The translations under genes and the position numbers were made by a program. The notes below the pieces were generated by a model. The model saw only the letters and a program-made list of their open reading frames with translations, did no database searches and was not told the origin of the DNA. This document shows positions 17,363 to 25,709 of a DNA stretch of 64,000 bases, in pieces (the first letter of the stretch is position 1; each line of letters begins with the position of its first letter). The stretch covers positions 2,852,001-2,916,000 of the forward strand of contig NZ_OZ244785.1 in assembly GCF_965219715.1 (NCBI RefSeq), written 5' to 3'. The stretch is from Bacterioplanoides sp965219715. Its GTDB lineage: Bacteria; Pseudomonadota; Gammaproteobacteria; Pseudomonadales; Oceanobacteraceae.

Positions 17363-17506
17363 TAAAGCTAATATCAATATCTGATAGGAAGTTTTAAGCC
17401 AATCCATCCCTCTGAGCTTCTAGGTTATTATTATAAACCACAAGGGGATACATGGCGAAATCCCTGCGGATATATTGAAGGCCGATATTACAATCAGGCC
17501 GGATCT

Positions 17507-20116
17507 ATGAAAAAAATAACAACCGCAGCGGCGTTTAGCTCGCTGTTGATCGCCTCCCAAGCGTTCTCTTTAAGCGCTGTTCCTACTGCAGAGAATGATA
17601 ACACTGCCATGGCACAGCATCAGCAAACATGGGCTTACCAGGCTTATCAAAAACAAGACCTGCTGGATAACGCAGCACCTATTGCCCAGGGTTACAACAG
17701 CAGCTCCCACAACGCTTTTAACAGTTCCGCCTATGGTTCGATTTACATTGACCCGAACCATAGTCTGTCAATCGTAGAGCAGTTGGATATCGGTGTACGA
17801 GCATTGGAACTTGATGTCCACTGGACGCACCAGATGAAAGACATTCCTCATGGTGATGCTCTATTGTTATGTCACTTCGGTGGTCAGCGTGGCTGTAGTG
17901 CCTTAGAACGCTATTTTTCTGACGCAGTCGCTGAGGTTAACGATTGGTTACGTAAAAACCCTCGTGCCGTAGTTTATATGGGCTTTGAAGACTATTGGGC
18001 AAACAACGAAGACAAGATGCTTGAAGCTTTGGCGCCCATCGATGATTTGATTTATAAGCCGGGCACTTGTACGGATTTCTTAGAAGCAGCCAAAACCCTG
18101 ACTGAAGAGGATGTATTAAAAGCTGGCAAGCAGGTGCTGCTGTTGAATGGTGACTGTGCTACCGGCGATTGGGCCGCTGCGGCTTATAAAGGTGGTTGGG
18201 GTTATACCTCAATTGCAGCCTCTCAAGCTGACAACTGTTTAACCGCTAACGCCAGCTGGAATGGCGGTGGTGTACAGCGTATTTTTGAGCAGCAGACCTT
18301 CTTTGGTACGACCTTTGGAAATGACAATGGTCTTTATTCTGATGATCAAATCCGCAAAGCTCAGAAGTGTGGCGTCAATCAGGTATCTTACGACAAGCTC
18401 GTAATCAATGACTCAGGGATGAAAGCCTCTATCTGGAGTTGGGCTGAAAATTACCCTAGCGCTTCTGATGCGGTATACGATTGTGCTTACCATGGCCCAG
18501 ATGGCTTATTCCGAGATTCCAATTGCTCTGATGATGGTCATTACGCTTGTAAAACAGCAGATGGCAAGCAGTGGACCGTTTCTAACAGTGCTGGCTCTGA
18601 AAACTCACCTTCAGCAGGTCAAGCAGCTTGCCAGGCAACAGGTTCACAGTGGCACTTTGCGGTACCAACCAACAGTATGCAAAATGAGCTGTTGAAAATT
18701 GCCAAGGCAGCAACAGGCCATGAAAATATCTGGTTAAACTACAGTGATAAAGCCAATGAAGGCATCTGGTTAACCCCAGAACATGAAGTGGATTATCGTG
18801 ATGGTATTGCTGATGTTTCAAAAATACTGCCAGGCAAAACTTATGAATTTTTCATGAAGTCTGTTGTTGGCTCTTGTGAGCTTGAGTGGAATGGTGGTTA
18901 TACCGGATCTGCTGATCGTAATGCCAAGTTTGATTGCGCCAGTAAGGGGGACCCTCTGCTGTTTGTGCCTATTGAAAAACCGACTACTACTGGCGGCAAA
19001 GCCAGTGTACGAGGCTACATTAAAGCAGAAGCGCAGGGCTATCTGTGTGGTCTGGAATGGGCCAGTTCGTTGGATAACAATGAGCGCAATGCCAAGTGGG
19101 ATTGCTCTGGTGGCGCTGACCCTGTGACCATCATCAGTGATTCTGAAGGCACAACTGCCAATGTGCGTATTACTACCGACAACAACTGTGGTCTGCAGTG
19201 GGCCGGTGGTGATGCTGAAAATAATGAGCGCAATGCCAAGTTTGACTGTGATCCTGCTTGGGATGCCATGCGCCTTTATGGGATGTCTACTGTTGGCGTG
19301 AAAATGACTCGAGCCATCCAGAATACTTATGGCTGTGATTCAGGTGATGCTCGCTGCGACAAATTCTTGGAATTTTCTGGGCATGACGTGAAAGTTGCAG
19401 CTACTGACGTTAAGTGGGAGTTCATCTCGGTTGAAGGTACTACAGATCAGTATTACATTCGCAGCACTTATGGCTGTAATAATGGTAATGCTCGTTGTTA
19501 CGATTGGTTAACCTTTAGTGGTACAGATGTAATTATTGATGGCGCTGACAAGGTCGCCTGGAAATTGACTCCAATTGAAGGTAAAAACGATACTTTCTAT
19601 ATTCAAAGTCGCTATGGTTGCGAGACTGGTGATGAACGTTGCGACGACTACCTTACCTTCTCGGGTACCAGCGGAAAAATCCATGCAACTGATCCAGTTG
19701 AATGGCGTCTGGTGAAGCCAGATACATATGTGGAAATTCGTAATGCTGGCACTGGAAAATGTCTGGATTTTGAAGGTTCCGATCCATCTAATGGTGCTAA
19801 GGCCATTGTATGGGACTGTACTGATGTTGCCTGGCAGAAATGGAAGTTTGATCCTGAAACAGGCCTGTTGCGTAACAAGGCAAACCCAGACTACTGTCTG
19901 GATCACGGCAGCAACCTAGGCAATGGTGGTCTAGTTCATATGTGGGCATGTGTGAGTTCAAGCGACAACCAGAAGTGGGATGTTGCAGGTAATTCTCTGC
20001 GCCCACGTAACGGCACCTCCTTTGTTCTGGATGCCTTCGGCAGCGATAACGGAGCACAGGCGGGTTTATGGTCTCACCACAGTGGTTCCAACCAGCAGTG
20101 GTTATTGGGTCACTAA
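17507..20116 (+). CDS. Exported PI-PLC-X-domain protein with Cys modules and ricin-type lectin
   Basis: An 869-residue protein with an N-terminal signal peptide. Residues about 60-330 form a PI-PLC X-type catalytic domain: H68 in SSSHNAFNS, QLDIGVRALELDVHW (E101, D103) and H123 in LLLCHFGG. The C-terminal half is modular. Three Cys-bounded copies of a CxLEW...RNAK[FW]DC motif lie at 457-477, 514-533 and 561-581. Three copies of YGC..GD.RC..LTFSG start at Cys 610, 657 and 705. A ricin-type beta-trefoil follows from about 738 (QKWKF, QKWDV, QQWLL). The protein probably cleaves a phosphodiester (phosphoinositide or related lipid) outside the cell while bound to a glycan. No EF-hand or C2 domain is seen. 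The modules recur in the genes at 20273 and 25710. Confidence 0.85.
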   Translation: MKKITTAAAFSSLLIASQAFSLSAVPTAENDNTAMAQHQQTWAYQAYQKQDLLDNAAPIAQGYNSSSHNAFNSSAYGSIYIDPNHSLSIVEQLDIGVRALELDVHWTHQMKDIPHGDALLLCHFGGQRGCSALERYFSDAVAEVNDWLRKNPRAVVYMGFEDYWANNEDKMLEALAPIDDLIYKPGTCTDFLEAAKTLTEEDVLKAGKQVLLLNGDCATGDWAAAAYKGGWGYTSIAASQADNCLTANASWNGGGVQRIFEQQTFFGTTFGNDNGLYSDDQIRKAQKCGVNQVSYDKLVINDSGMKASIWSWAENYPSASDAVYDCAYHGPDGLFRDSNCSDDGHYACKTADGKQWTVSNSAGSENSPSAGQAACQATGSQWHFAVPTNSMQNELLKIAKAATGHENIWLNYSDKANEGIWLTPEHEVDYRDGIADVSKILPGKTYEFFMKSVVGSCELEWNGGYTGSADRNAKFDCASKGDPLLFVPIEKPTTTGGKASVRGYIKAEAQGYLCGLEWASSLDNNERNAKWDCSGGADPVTIISDSEGTTANVRITTDNNCGLQWAGGDAENNERNAKFDCDPAWDAMRLYGMSTVGVKMTRAIQNTYGCDSGDARCDKFLEFSGHDVKVAATDVKWEFISVEGTTDQYYIRSTYGCNNGNARCYDWLTFSGTDVIIDGADKVAWKLTPIEGKNDTFYIQSRYGCETGDERCDDYLTFSGTSGKIHATDPVEWRLVKPDTYVEIRNAGTGKCLDFEGSDPSNGAKAIVWDCTDVAWQKWKFDPETGLLRNKANPDYCLDHGSNLGNGGLVHMWACVSSSDNQKWDVAGNSLRPRNGTSFVLDAFGSDNGAQAGLWSHHSGSNQQWLLGH

Positions 20117-20140
20117 TTTCCACAGACTAACTGATAAAAT

Positions 20141-20165
20141 GGGCAGAATTCTCCTGCCCTTTTTA
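20141..20165 (+). terminator. Intrinsic terminator after the PI-PLC/lectin gene
   Basis: GGGCAG (20141-20146) pairs with CTGCCC (20154-20159), followed by TTTTT. It ends the transcript before the metallophosphoesterase gene, so the two genes have separate messages. Confidence 0.8.
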
Positions 20166-20272
20166 TCGTCAATAGCTTCAATTTATACTGAATAGATCCT
20201 TCCAGATAATTACAAAAGAATCGGGATCACCTTCAGTCCTTAACTACTGATTCATCACTCACAAGAGATATT

Positions 20273-22132
20273 ATGCGTATATTAAAACTGGCGCTGCTCC
20301 CGGCGCTCGCATTCGCCTGTAATCTGAATGCCGCCCCACGAAATTTTGATTTCTTTGTTACGGCTGACCCTCAATATGATAATGCTGCTTTTAGTCGCAA
20401 TGCGGTTTCTGATAGAACGCTTTCGGCAATTGGTAATCAAATTAAAAATGATCCTAACCACAATAAGGGTGTATTGATCGCAGGGGACCTCACTCAAAAT
20501 ACTCGCCCTAATGATGAATATAAATTCTATTCAAATGCCATCAGCTCATTCAAAGAGTATGTTTATGATGGTCAGGGTAATCACGATGAGCATGTAGCCG
20601 ACTGGGTTCAGGCATCTGGCTGCAGCTTCGGCACCACTTACTGTGTTGATAAAGATCGCATCATCAAGGAAATTCGCAACCGCAGCCGCAATACCAAAAT
20701 AAACTTGCATTCCGAAGGCAGCGTGTATTCATGGGATTGGCAGGGCGTACACTTTGTACAACTAGGAAACTTCGGTGGTAATCGTAATCACGATGCAGGG
20801 TGGGCGAGTTCTGTTGAACCTTATTCCAGCCTTAACTTTTTACGAGATGATTTAGCCAAAAGGGTTGGGCCTTCAGGAAAACCCGTTGTACTGGTAATGC
20901 ATTATACGTTCGACAGTGATATTGGTGACACTGCGGCCTGGTCGCATCAGCAAGCTGCAGACATGTGGAATGCTCTGGAAGGTTACAACGTGGTCGCGAT
21001 TTTTAGTGGTCATATTCATTACGGCCAAGGCGGTGGTTGGTATCGAACTACTCAGCGTCCTGCAGGTGCAACCAAAGGTCCGGAGTCATTACCTAACATT
21101 GTGGCTGGCGGTGCGTTAAACGGTATTTATGTAAAAGCTTCCGTACGTGATAACCAGATGGCGATCGAACGCTATTTCGTGGACGATAATAACAATAATG
21201 TTCTTATCAATGGTGCCACCAATATTGATTTGCAAGCGAAGAATGTTGGTTATGCTGAACTGCGTGACGGCAAGGCCAACAAGTGCCTGGACTTTGAGGG
21301 CAGCTCTCCTTACTCCCGCGCCAATGTATTACTGCATGGCTGTGCCGATGTGGCTTGGCAAAAATGGGCTTACGATCTGGACACCAAACATATCATCAAT
21401 AAGGCCGACACAGGTTATTGTCTGGATCATGCCAGTCACGCCTGGAATGGAGGCAAGGTCCAGTTATGGCCCTGTGAAAACCACAAAGACCTGATTTTTG
21501 ATCTGGACGATGATCGTATTAAAAGTGGTTCCAACAATCAGTATGTACTGGATGCCAATGGTACTTCCGATGGTGCGAATGTAAGCCAGTGGTCTTCCCA
21601 TGGTGGCAGCCAGCAACATTGGTACTGGGGTAAACGTGATCCTGCATCTGCCATTGCCTCTGTAGTACAGACAATGCGTTCCGGTTATCACTACGACATG
21701 AAAATTCGTGCTAGAGAGAATCACTGTAGTCTTGAGTGGGATGGCTCAGTATCAGGTGGTGAGAGAAATGCGAAATTTGACTGTCGCTCAAATGGTGATG
21801 CCATGACATTTATTGCGACCAGTAATCCGAACCACAACGGTGATGGTACCTATTCGATTGACGGTCGCATCATGACCAACAACGAGAGCTGTGGTTTGGA
21901 ATGGGATGGTTCAATGTCCGGTGGAGAGCGTAATGCTAAATTCGATTGTAGTGGATCATCAGATCCTTTGACGCTAGTGACGACCGGCAAGGGTTCTGCA
22001 GAGATCATCATTCGCTCTAACAACTGTGGATTACAATGGGATGGATCTGAGTCCGGCGGAGAGCGTAATGCTAAGTGGGATTGTGCACCTTCCTACGATA
22101 CATTAATCATTTCAGAGTTGAAGCAAAAGTAA
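20273..22132 (+). CDS. Exported metallophosphoesterase with ricin-type lectin and Cys modules
   Basis: A 619-residue protein with a signal peptide (cleavage near NLNAA-PR). Residues about 22-310 form a calcineurin-type metallophosphoesterase: TADPQYD, IAGDLTQN, GQGNHDEH, VMHYTFD and FSGHIHYG supply the two-metal ligands. A ricin-type lectin follows (about 325-455; QKWAYD, QQHWYWG). The C-terminus has three CxLEW...GERNAK[FW]DC modules at residues 485-504, 540-559 and 585-604. The order lectin-then-modules is reversed compared with its neighbours, and the YGC..RC modules are absent. It probably removes phosphate from extracellular or periplasmic substrates and may act on products of the PI-PLC proteins (inference). 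Confidence 0.86.
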   Translation: MRILKLALLPALAFACNLNAAPRNFDFFVTADPQYDNAAFSRNAVSDRTLSAIGNQIKNDPNHNKGVLIAGDLTQNTRPNDEYKFYSNAISSFKEYVYDGQGNHDEHVADWVQASGCSFGTTYCVDKDRIIKEIRNRSRNTKINLHSEGSVYSWDWQGVHFVQLGNFGGNRNHDAGWASSVEPYSSLNFLRDDLAKRVGPSGKPVVLVMHYTFDSDIGDTAAWSHQQAADMWNALEGYNVVAIFSGHIHYGQGGGWYRTTQRPAGATKGPESLPNIVAGGALNGIYVKASVRDNQMAIERYFVDDNNNNVLINGATNIDLQAKNVGYAELRDGKANKCLDFEGSSPYSRANVLLHGCADVAWQKWAYDLDTKHIINKADTGYCLDHASHAWNGGKVQLWPCENHKDLIFDLDDDRIKSGSNNQYVLDANGTSDGANVSQWSSHGGSQQHWYWGKRDPASAIASVVQTMRSGYHYDMKIRARENHCSLEWDGSVSGGERNAKFDCRSNGDAMTFIATSNPNHNGDGTYSIDGRIMTNNESCGLEWDGSMSGGERNAKFDCSGSSDPLTLVTTGKGSAEIIIRSNNCGLQWDGSESGGERNAKWDCAPSYDTLIISELKQK

Positions 22133-22141
22133 GAAAAATTA

Positions 22142-22170
22142 GCCCACCTGCTAGCGTCGGTGGGCCTTTC
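22142..22170 (+). terminator. Probable terminator after the metallophosphoesterase gene
   Basis: GCCCACC (22142-22148) pairs with GGTGGGC (22159-22165), followed by the pyrimidine-rich CTTTCTAT. The T-run is weak. The right arm overlaps the last codons of the AraC remnant on the other strand. Confidence 0.6.
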
Positions 22171-22336
22171 TATATTTAGTGGGCGAATAGACAAACCAGC
22201 TTTTAAAAGCACTAGGAACGCTGGAAAAATCTTTATAGCCTAACTGGCAGGGAATCGAGTCCACCGTCATATCAGACTCCTTCAAATAAAACTCCGCATA
22301 TTCTATTACCATAAACAAGCCGTTGGTGGCTGACAT
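22151..22336 (-). pseudogene. AraC-family regulator remnant (C-terminal fragment)
   Basis: A 61-codon minus-strand frame whose product lines up with the second half of an AraC-type DNA-binding domain: DMTVDSIPCQLGYKDFS, then VPSAFKSWFVYSPTKYRK, ending in a natural stop. This is the recognition helix and final helix of the family (compare SINEISYYLGYSKPSAFFRA in the intact gene at 24571). The rest of the HTH domain and the whole ligand domain are missing; upstream sequence up to 22428 shows no continuation. It is best read as the relic of a second AraC regulator lost from this cluster. A functional mini-protein is unlikely. Confidence 0.65.
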
Positions 22337-22421
22337 CTGCTGACAACGGCTGACGCTTTCACTATATGTATTTGATATGAACCAACTTAAAGTCTTATTT
22401 CACCTTTACTGATGTCAGCAG
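22329..22421 (+). promoter_or_regulatory. GCTGACA repeat array upstream of the lipoprotein gene
   Basis: GCTGACA, GCTGACA and GCTGACG begin at 22329, 22339 and 22349, exactly one helical turn (10 bp) apart. A perfect inverted match to CTGCTGACA (22337-22345) lies at 22413-22421 (TGTCAGCAG), just before the start codon at 22429. The arrangement suggests a multi-site regulator; which one is unknown. Confidence 0.4.
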
Positions 22422-22428
22422 GCTTTAT

Positions 22429-24321
22429 ATGAAAAACCATCACGCAAACAAATATCAGTTATTAAAACCTAAAGTACTCACTTCTCTTTTATCGGCCGCG
22501 TTGTTAACTGCGTGCGGCAGCGATAGCAACAAAACGTCTGTATCTCCTTCAACGAACGGCGCAAACTCGGGAAATGGAGCGAATAAGGAAACTTCTGCCT
22601 TTAGCAAAGCATTTCCAAAAAGTACCAATGTTTTTGGTGTGAAGATCGTCGCTAGCAGCAAAGTTCCTAATACCAAAATCCTGCATGCCGCTCAGATCAT
22701 GGCCGAGTATCTCGATAATAATGAAGATGGCATTCCGGACAACCAAGCGGTGGTTGATGAACTGGTAAAGTCCAAAGCTACGTTGGTCATGGCAGCGAAT
22801 GAAACAGAGCTGGGGCAGCTGTCCGGCTCTCTGCCGCAAAGTGCAATGGGTGACAACATTCAGGATCTCCAGGCAAGTGAAACGCACCTCAATGGAGCCG
22901 CCAGCGGTGAGTTTGATGGTTCACTTGAAGAAGTATTGCACCTGATCACCCATGTAGGTTTTTCAAAGGTATACCCCAGTGTTTTTGGTGAGAGCTCAGG
23001 CTCTGCACTCGCAGATGCCATGGATATCGCACGAGGTGGAAAATTCACAAAAGTACCTGAATCTTATCCAGACGGCGCTTGGTATACCTATAACGATAAA
23101 ACCTGCAACTATGACTGCATGGTCACGGAATACACCTATTGGGCATTAACCTCCATTTTGGGTGGCCAAGCGTTTGAAGGGCGTAAGGAAGATATTCAGG
23201 AAGAGTGGAAATTAAATACCAAAGAGCTGGTACGCACCACTGATACCGCAGCCTACAAGATTCTGACGGATGCCCAGTATGCGCTGCCAAGTAAACTTCC
23301 TGATGGCGATTACACTGCTAAAGACTTCAAGATTACAAGTAACGTCAAAGATTCTGGTGGCGATAACAATGCTCAAACCCCCGCTACTATTCTGAGCGAC
23401 GCCAACAGTGCTCATGCCGGACACAAAATTGCCTTTGGTGATCTGCAAAACATTTACATGATGAACCCTGATGGAAGTAATCGAGAGTTATTGGCAGATG
23501 GTAGCCCGATCTCAGGTTATGTTGCCTGGGGACCTACAGCACAGTACGTTTACTTTGCCAGTGCTAAGGGGTCTACAGGAAGCGCATGGGAGGCGTTCCG
23601 GGTCAACGTGCGTACGAAAAAATTAACCAAGCTGACGAACTTCGGTAAAGATGTCCGCTCGCTCGGCGTTTCACCCGACGGCCAGTACCTTGCGCTATCC
23701 ATCATGAGTGGCAATTCCAACATTAATGGCAACAATAACAACCTGACTCAATTCCACACTGATCTTTATATTATCGAGATGTCGACGGCTGAGCCAATCT
23801 GGAGCAGCGGTAAACAACTGAAATTAGAAGATTTACGAAAGCTGGTCAGCTCGCCAGCGGCGGAGAAATTCTGGTATGAAGAACTCAACTGGAACCCACA
23901 AATGCCAAACGACGGTGGGGACCCCGTTCTGGCGTACACCAAAACCTGGCGTTACGACGAAGATGACGTTTCTTATACACACGCATATACCATTCGTGCC
24001 GATGGCAGCGAACAAAAACTAGTACTGGAAAATCAGGATATGCCAATCTGGTCGTTCGATGGTAAGATGATGTGTTTCCTTCGTATGGCTTGTCACACTA
24101 TTGGAGAGAAAGGCACAACACAACTGAATGTATCCGGTATCGATGGTGAAGTGTCAGGAGGAACTCTCTCCCCTGACGGTAACTTTATTTTATTCGAAGT
24201 GGGTGACGAGAATCGCAAAGCAGGTATCGCACGTTTTAATACCAAGCAAGCAACCCCCGGAGCGGTTATTCAATCGACCAACGCTTATGAACCGCGCTGG
24301 TCACCTAAGCCTGTGATGTAA
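22429..24321 (+). CDS. Lipoprotein with HxxxH helical domain and beta-propeller-like repeats
   Basis: A 630-residue protein with signal peptide and lipobox (LLTAC). Residues about 50-290 form a domain I cannot name; it contains an EF-hand-like DNNEDGIPDN, the pattern EEVLHLITHVG (a possible HxxxH metal site) and several Tyr/Trp-rich segments. Residues about 325-630 carry TolB/PD40-like propeller repeats (IYMMNPDGSNRELL, GVSPDGQYLALSI, TLSPDGNFILFEV, EPRWSPKP). A metallopeptidase or binding role is possible but unproven. It lies between the metallophosphoesterase and the AraC regulator, so it may belong to the same extracellular system. A Ser/Asn/Gly-rich linker follows the lipobox. Confidence 0.75.
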   Translation: MKNHHANKYQLLKPKVLTSLLSAALLTACGSDSNKTSVSPSTNGANSGNGANKETSAFSKAFPKSTNVFGVKIVASSKVPNTKILHAAQIMAEYLDNNEDGIPDNQAVVDELVKSKATLVMAANETELGQLSGSLPQSAMGDNIQDLQASETHLNGAASGEFDGSLEEVLHLITHVGFSKVYPSVFGESSGSALADAMDIARGGKFTKVPESYPDGAWYTYNDKTCNYDCMVTEYTYWALTSILGGQAFEGRKEDIQEEWKLNTKELVRTTDTAAYKILTDAQYALPSKLPDGDYTAKDFKITSNVKDSGGDNNAQTPATILSDANSAHAGHKIAFGDLQNIYMMNPDGSNRELLADGSPISGYVAWGPTAQYVYFASAKGSTGSAWEAFRVNVRTKKLTKLTNFGKDVRSLGVSPDGQYLALSIMSGNSNINGNNNNLTQFHTDLYIIEMSTAEPIWSSGKQLKLEDLRKLVSSPAAEKFWYEELNWNPQMPNDGGDPVLAYTKTWRYDEDDVSYTHAYTIRADGSEQKLVLENQDMPIWSFDGKMMCFLRMACHTIGEKGTTQLNVSGIDGEVSGGTLSPDGNFILFEVGDENRKAGIARFNTKQATPGAVIQSTNAYEPRWSPKPVM

Positions 24322-24373
24322 ACTAGCATATAAAAAATGGCCTTTACTAGCTGCTAATGAAGGTAAATGATCA

Positions 24374-24407
24374 GGTGGTTAAGTTAATAAAATAAGCCAC
24401 CTTTTTT
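24374..24407 (+). terminator. Intrinsic terminator after the propeller lipoprotein
   Basis: GGTGG near 24374 pairs with CCACC near 24397-24401 (with adjoining TTA/TAA pairing), followed by six T. It lies in the gap 24322-24570. Confidence 0.65.
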
Positions 24408-24498
24408 CCGGTTTATAAACCTGTTGAAGGCCATTCAGCCTGGTTGCGACTCAACCCAATGACACAGCCTAATAGATGTCGCCTTTCGTCCCTTATAT

Positions 24499-24544
24499 GT
24501 CATTTTTACGCACTTTAGTTTGAAACCCTCTAAACTAAAATGAC
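24499..24544 (+). promoter_or_regulatory. Nested inverted repeats before the AraC gene
   Basis: TTTAGTTT (24514-24521) and AAACTAAA (24532-24539) form a perfect inverted repeat, enclosed by GTCATTTT (24499-24506) and AAAATGAC (24537-24544). The block ends 26 bp before the start of the regulator and is a good candidate for an autoregulatory operator. No further feature is seen in this gap apart from the terminator. Confidence 0.45.
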
Positions 24545-24570
24545 CGTATATTCTACAGATTGACTTAATC

Positions 24571-25569
24571 ATGTACGTCAACACCCTCGCTTTTAAACCT
24601 CTGTATAACTACCTGAAACAACACGATATGGAACATATCGGCGACAAGGTATTACAAAGTGCCGGAGTGGCTGCAGAGCAACTTGGCTCACATATTGAGA
24701 ACTGCCAGAAAGACAGTTTCTACCAGGCTTATCAGCTGGCCATGGAATTAACCGGTGATGACCTCTTGGGTTTGCATATCGGTGAATGGCTACATCCGTC
24801 GAACATGGGACTACTCGGGTACGCCATGTGTAACTGCGCCACCATCAAAGATGCCTTGTATCTGGTGTTATCCTCCAACAACCATGGTTATGGCAACGAC
24901 AGTGTTCATTTTTCTCTGAGTTTTATCGATGGCCTGATTAAAATGACGCTGGATTGCAAAGACGATATTCAGCAGATTCGTCCCTGGATTGAATTCACTA
25001 CCGCAGGCTGGAAATCCCATTATCACCATCTGACCAATTTTAATTTCCGCAATCAGCCACTATTCAGCGAAGTATCTTTTCCATTTTCTGCCCGCGGCAA
25101 AGAAGCAGAATATCAACGAGTGTTAGGTTGCCCGGTTCGCTTTAACCAAAAAGAAACCTATATCACTGGCTCCCCAGCAATTTTTGCCCAGGAAATCTAC
25201 ACCGCCGATTCCAACTCACTGTCGCTGTTTATGGAGCAATTAGGCATCAAACGCGATAAAAGTCAGCTGGAAGATGAGATTCAGACTCTGATTAAAAAAA
25301 CATTGCCCCAGACTCTGACGCTGGAGCAGGTAGCCAAAACATTTAATTTCAGCGCCAGCACACTGAAGCGACGTTTGAGTGATTCCGGTACCAGCTACAA
25401 CAAATTATCACTGGAGCTGAAAACAGAAATGGCAAAACAGATGTTGCGTAACAAAACCTTATCCATCAACGAAATCTCTTATTATCTGGGCTACAGTAAA
25501 CCTTCTGCTTTTTTCCGGGCATTTAAAAATACCAGCGGTATGACTCCGGCACAATTCAGGAATAAATGA
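24571..25569 (+). CDS. AraC family transcriptional regulator
   Basis: A 332-residue regulator of the OruR/ArgR-like branch: residues about 20-205 resemble the arabinose-binding-like ligand domain of this branch (LLGLHIGEWLHPSNMGLLGY), and the C-terminus is a double HTH (LEQVAKTFNFSASTLKRRLS; INEISYYLGYSKPSAFFRAF; MTPAQFRNK). No ribosome site is strong; ATG 24571 is the natural start. It lies between the lipoprotein and the large PI-PLC/EEP gene on the same strand and is the obvious candidate regulator for the cluster. The inducer is unknown. Confidence 0.9.
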   Translation: MYVNTLAFKPLYNYLKQHDMEHIGDKVLQSAGVAAEQLGSHIENCQKDSFYQAYQLAMELTGDDLLGLHIGEWLHPSNMGLLGYAMCNCATIKDALYLVLSSNNHGYGNDSVHFSLSFIDGLIKMTLDCKDDIQQIRPWIEFTTAGWKSHYHHLTNFNFRNQPLFSEVSFPFSARGKEAEYQRVLGCPVRFNQKETYITGSPAIFAQEIYTADSNSLSLFMEQLGIKRDKSQLEDEIQTLIKKTLPQTLTLEQVAKTFNFSASTLKRRLSDSGTSYNKLSLELKTEMAKQMLRNKTLSINEISYYLGYSKPSAFFRAFKNTSGMTPAQFRNK

Positions 25570-25709
25570 GCCAAGTCGCATGACTGAGCTGCAAGGGAAT
25601 CGCTACGATCTCTGCAGGGATTACCCATCTGGGCGTCGGTTGTTTCAATGTTAACTCTCACAATACCTGCTTAAACAAGCATCATTGATCGATAGCAAAG
25701 AGAATAACA

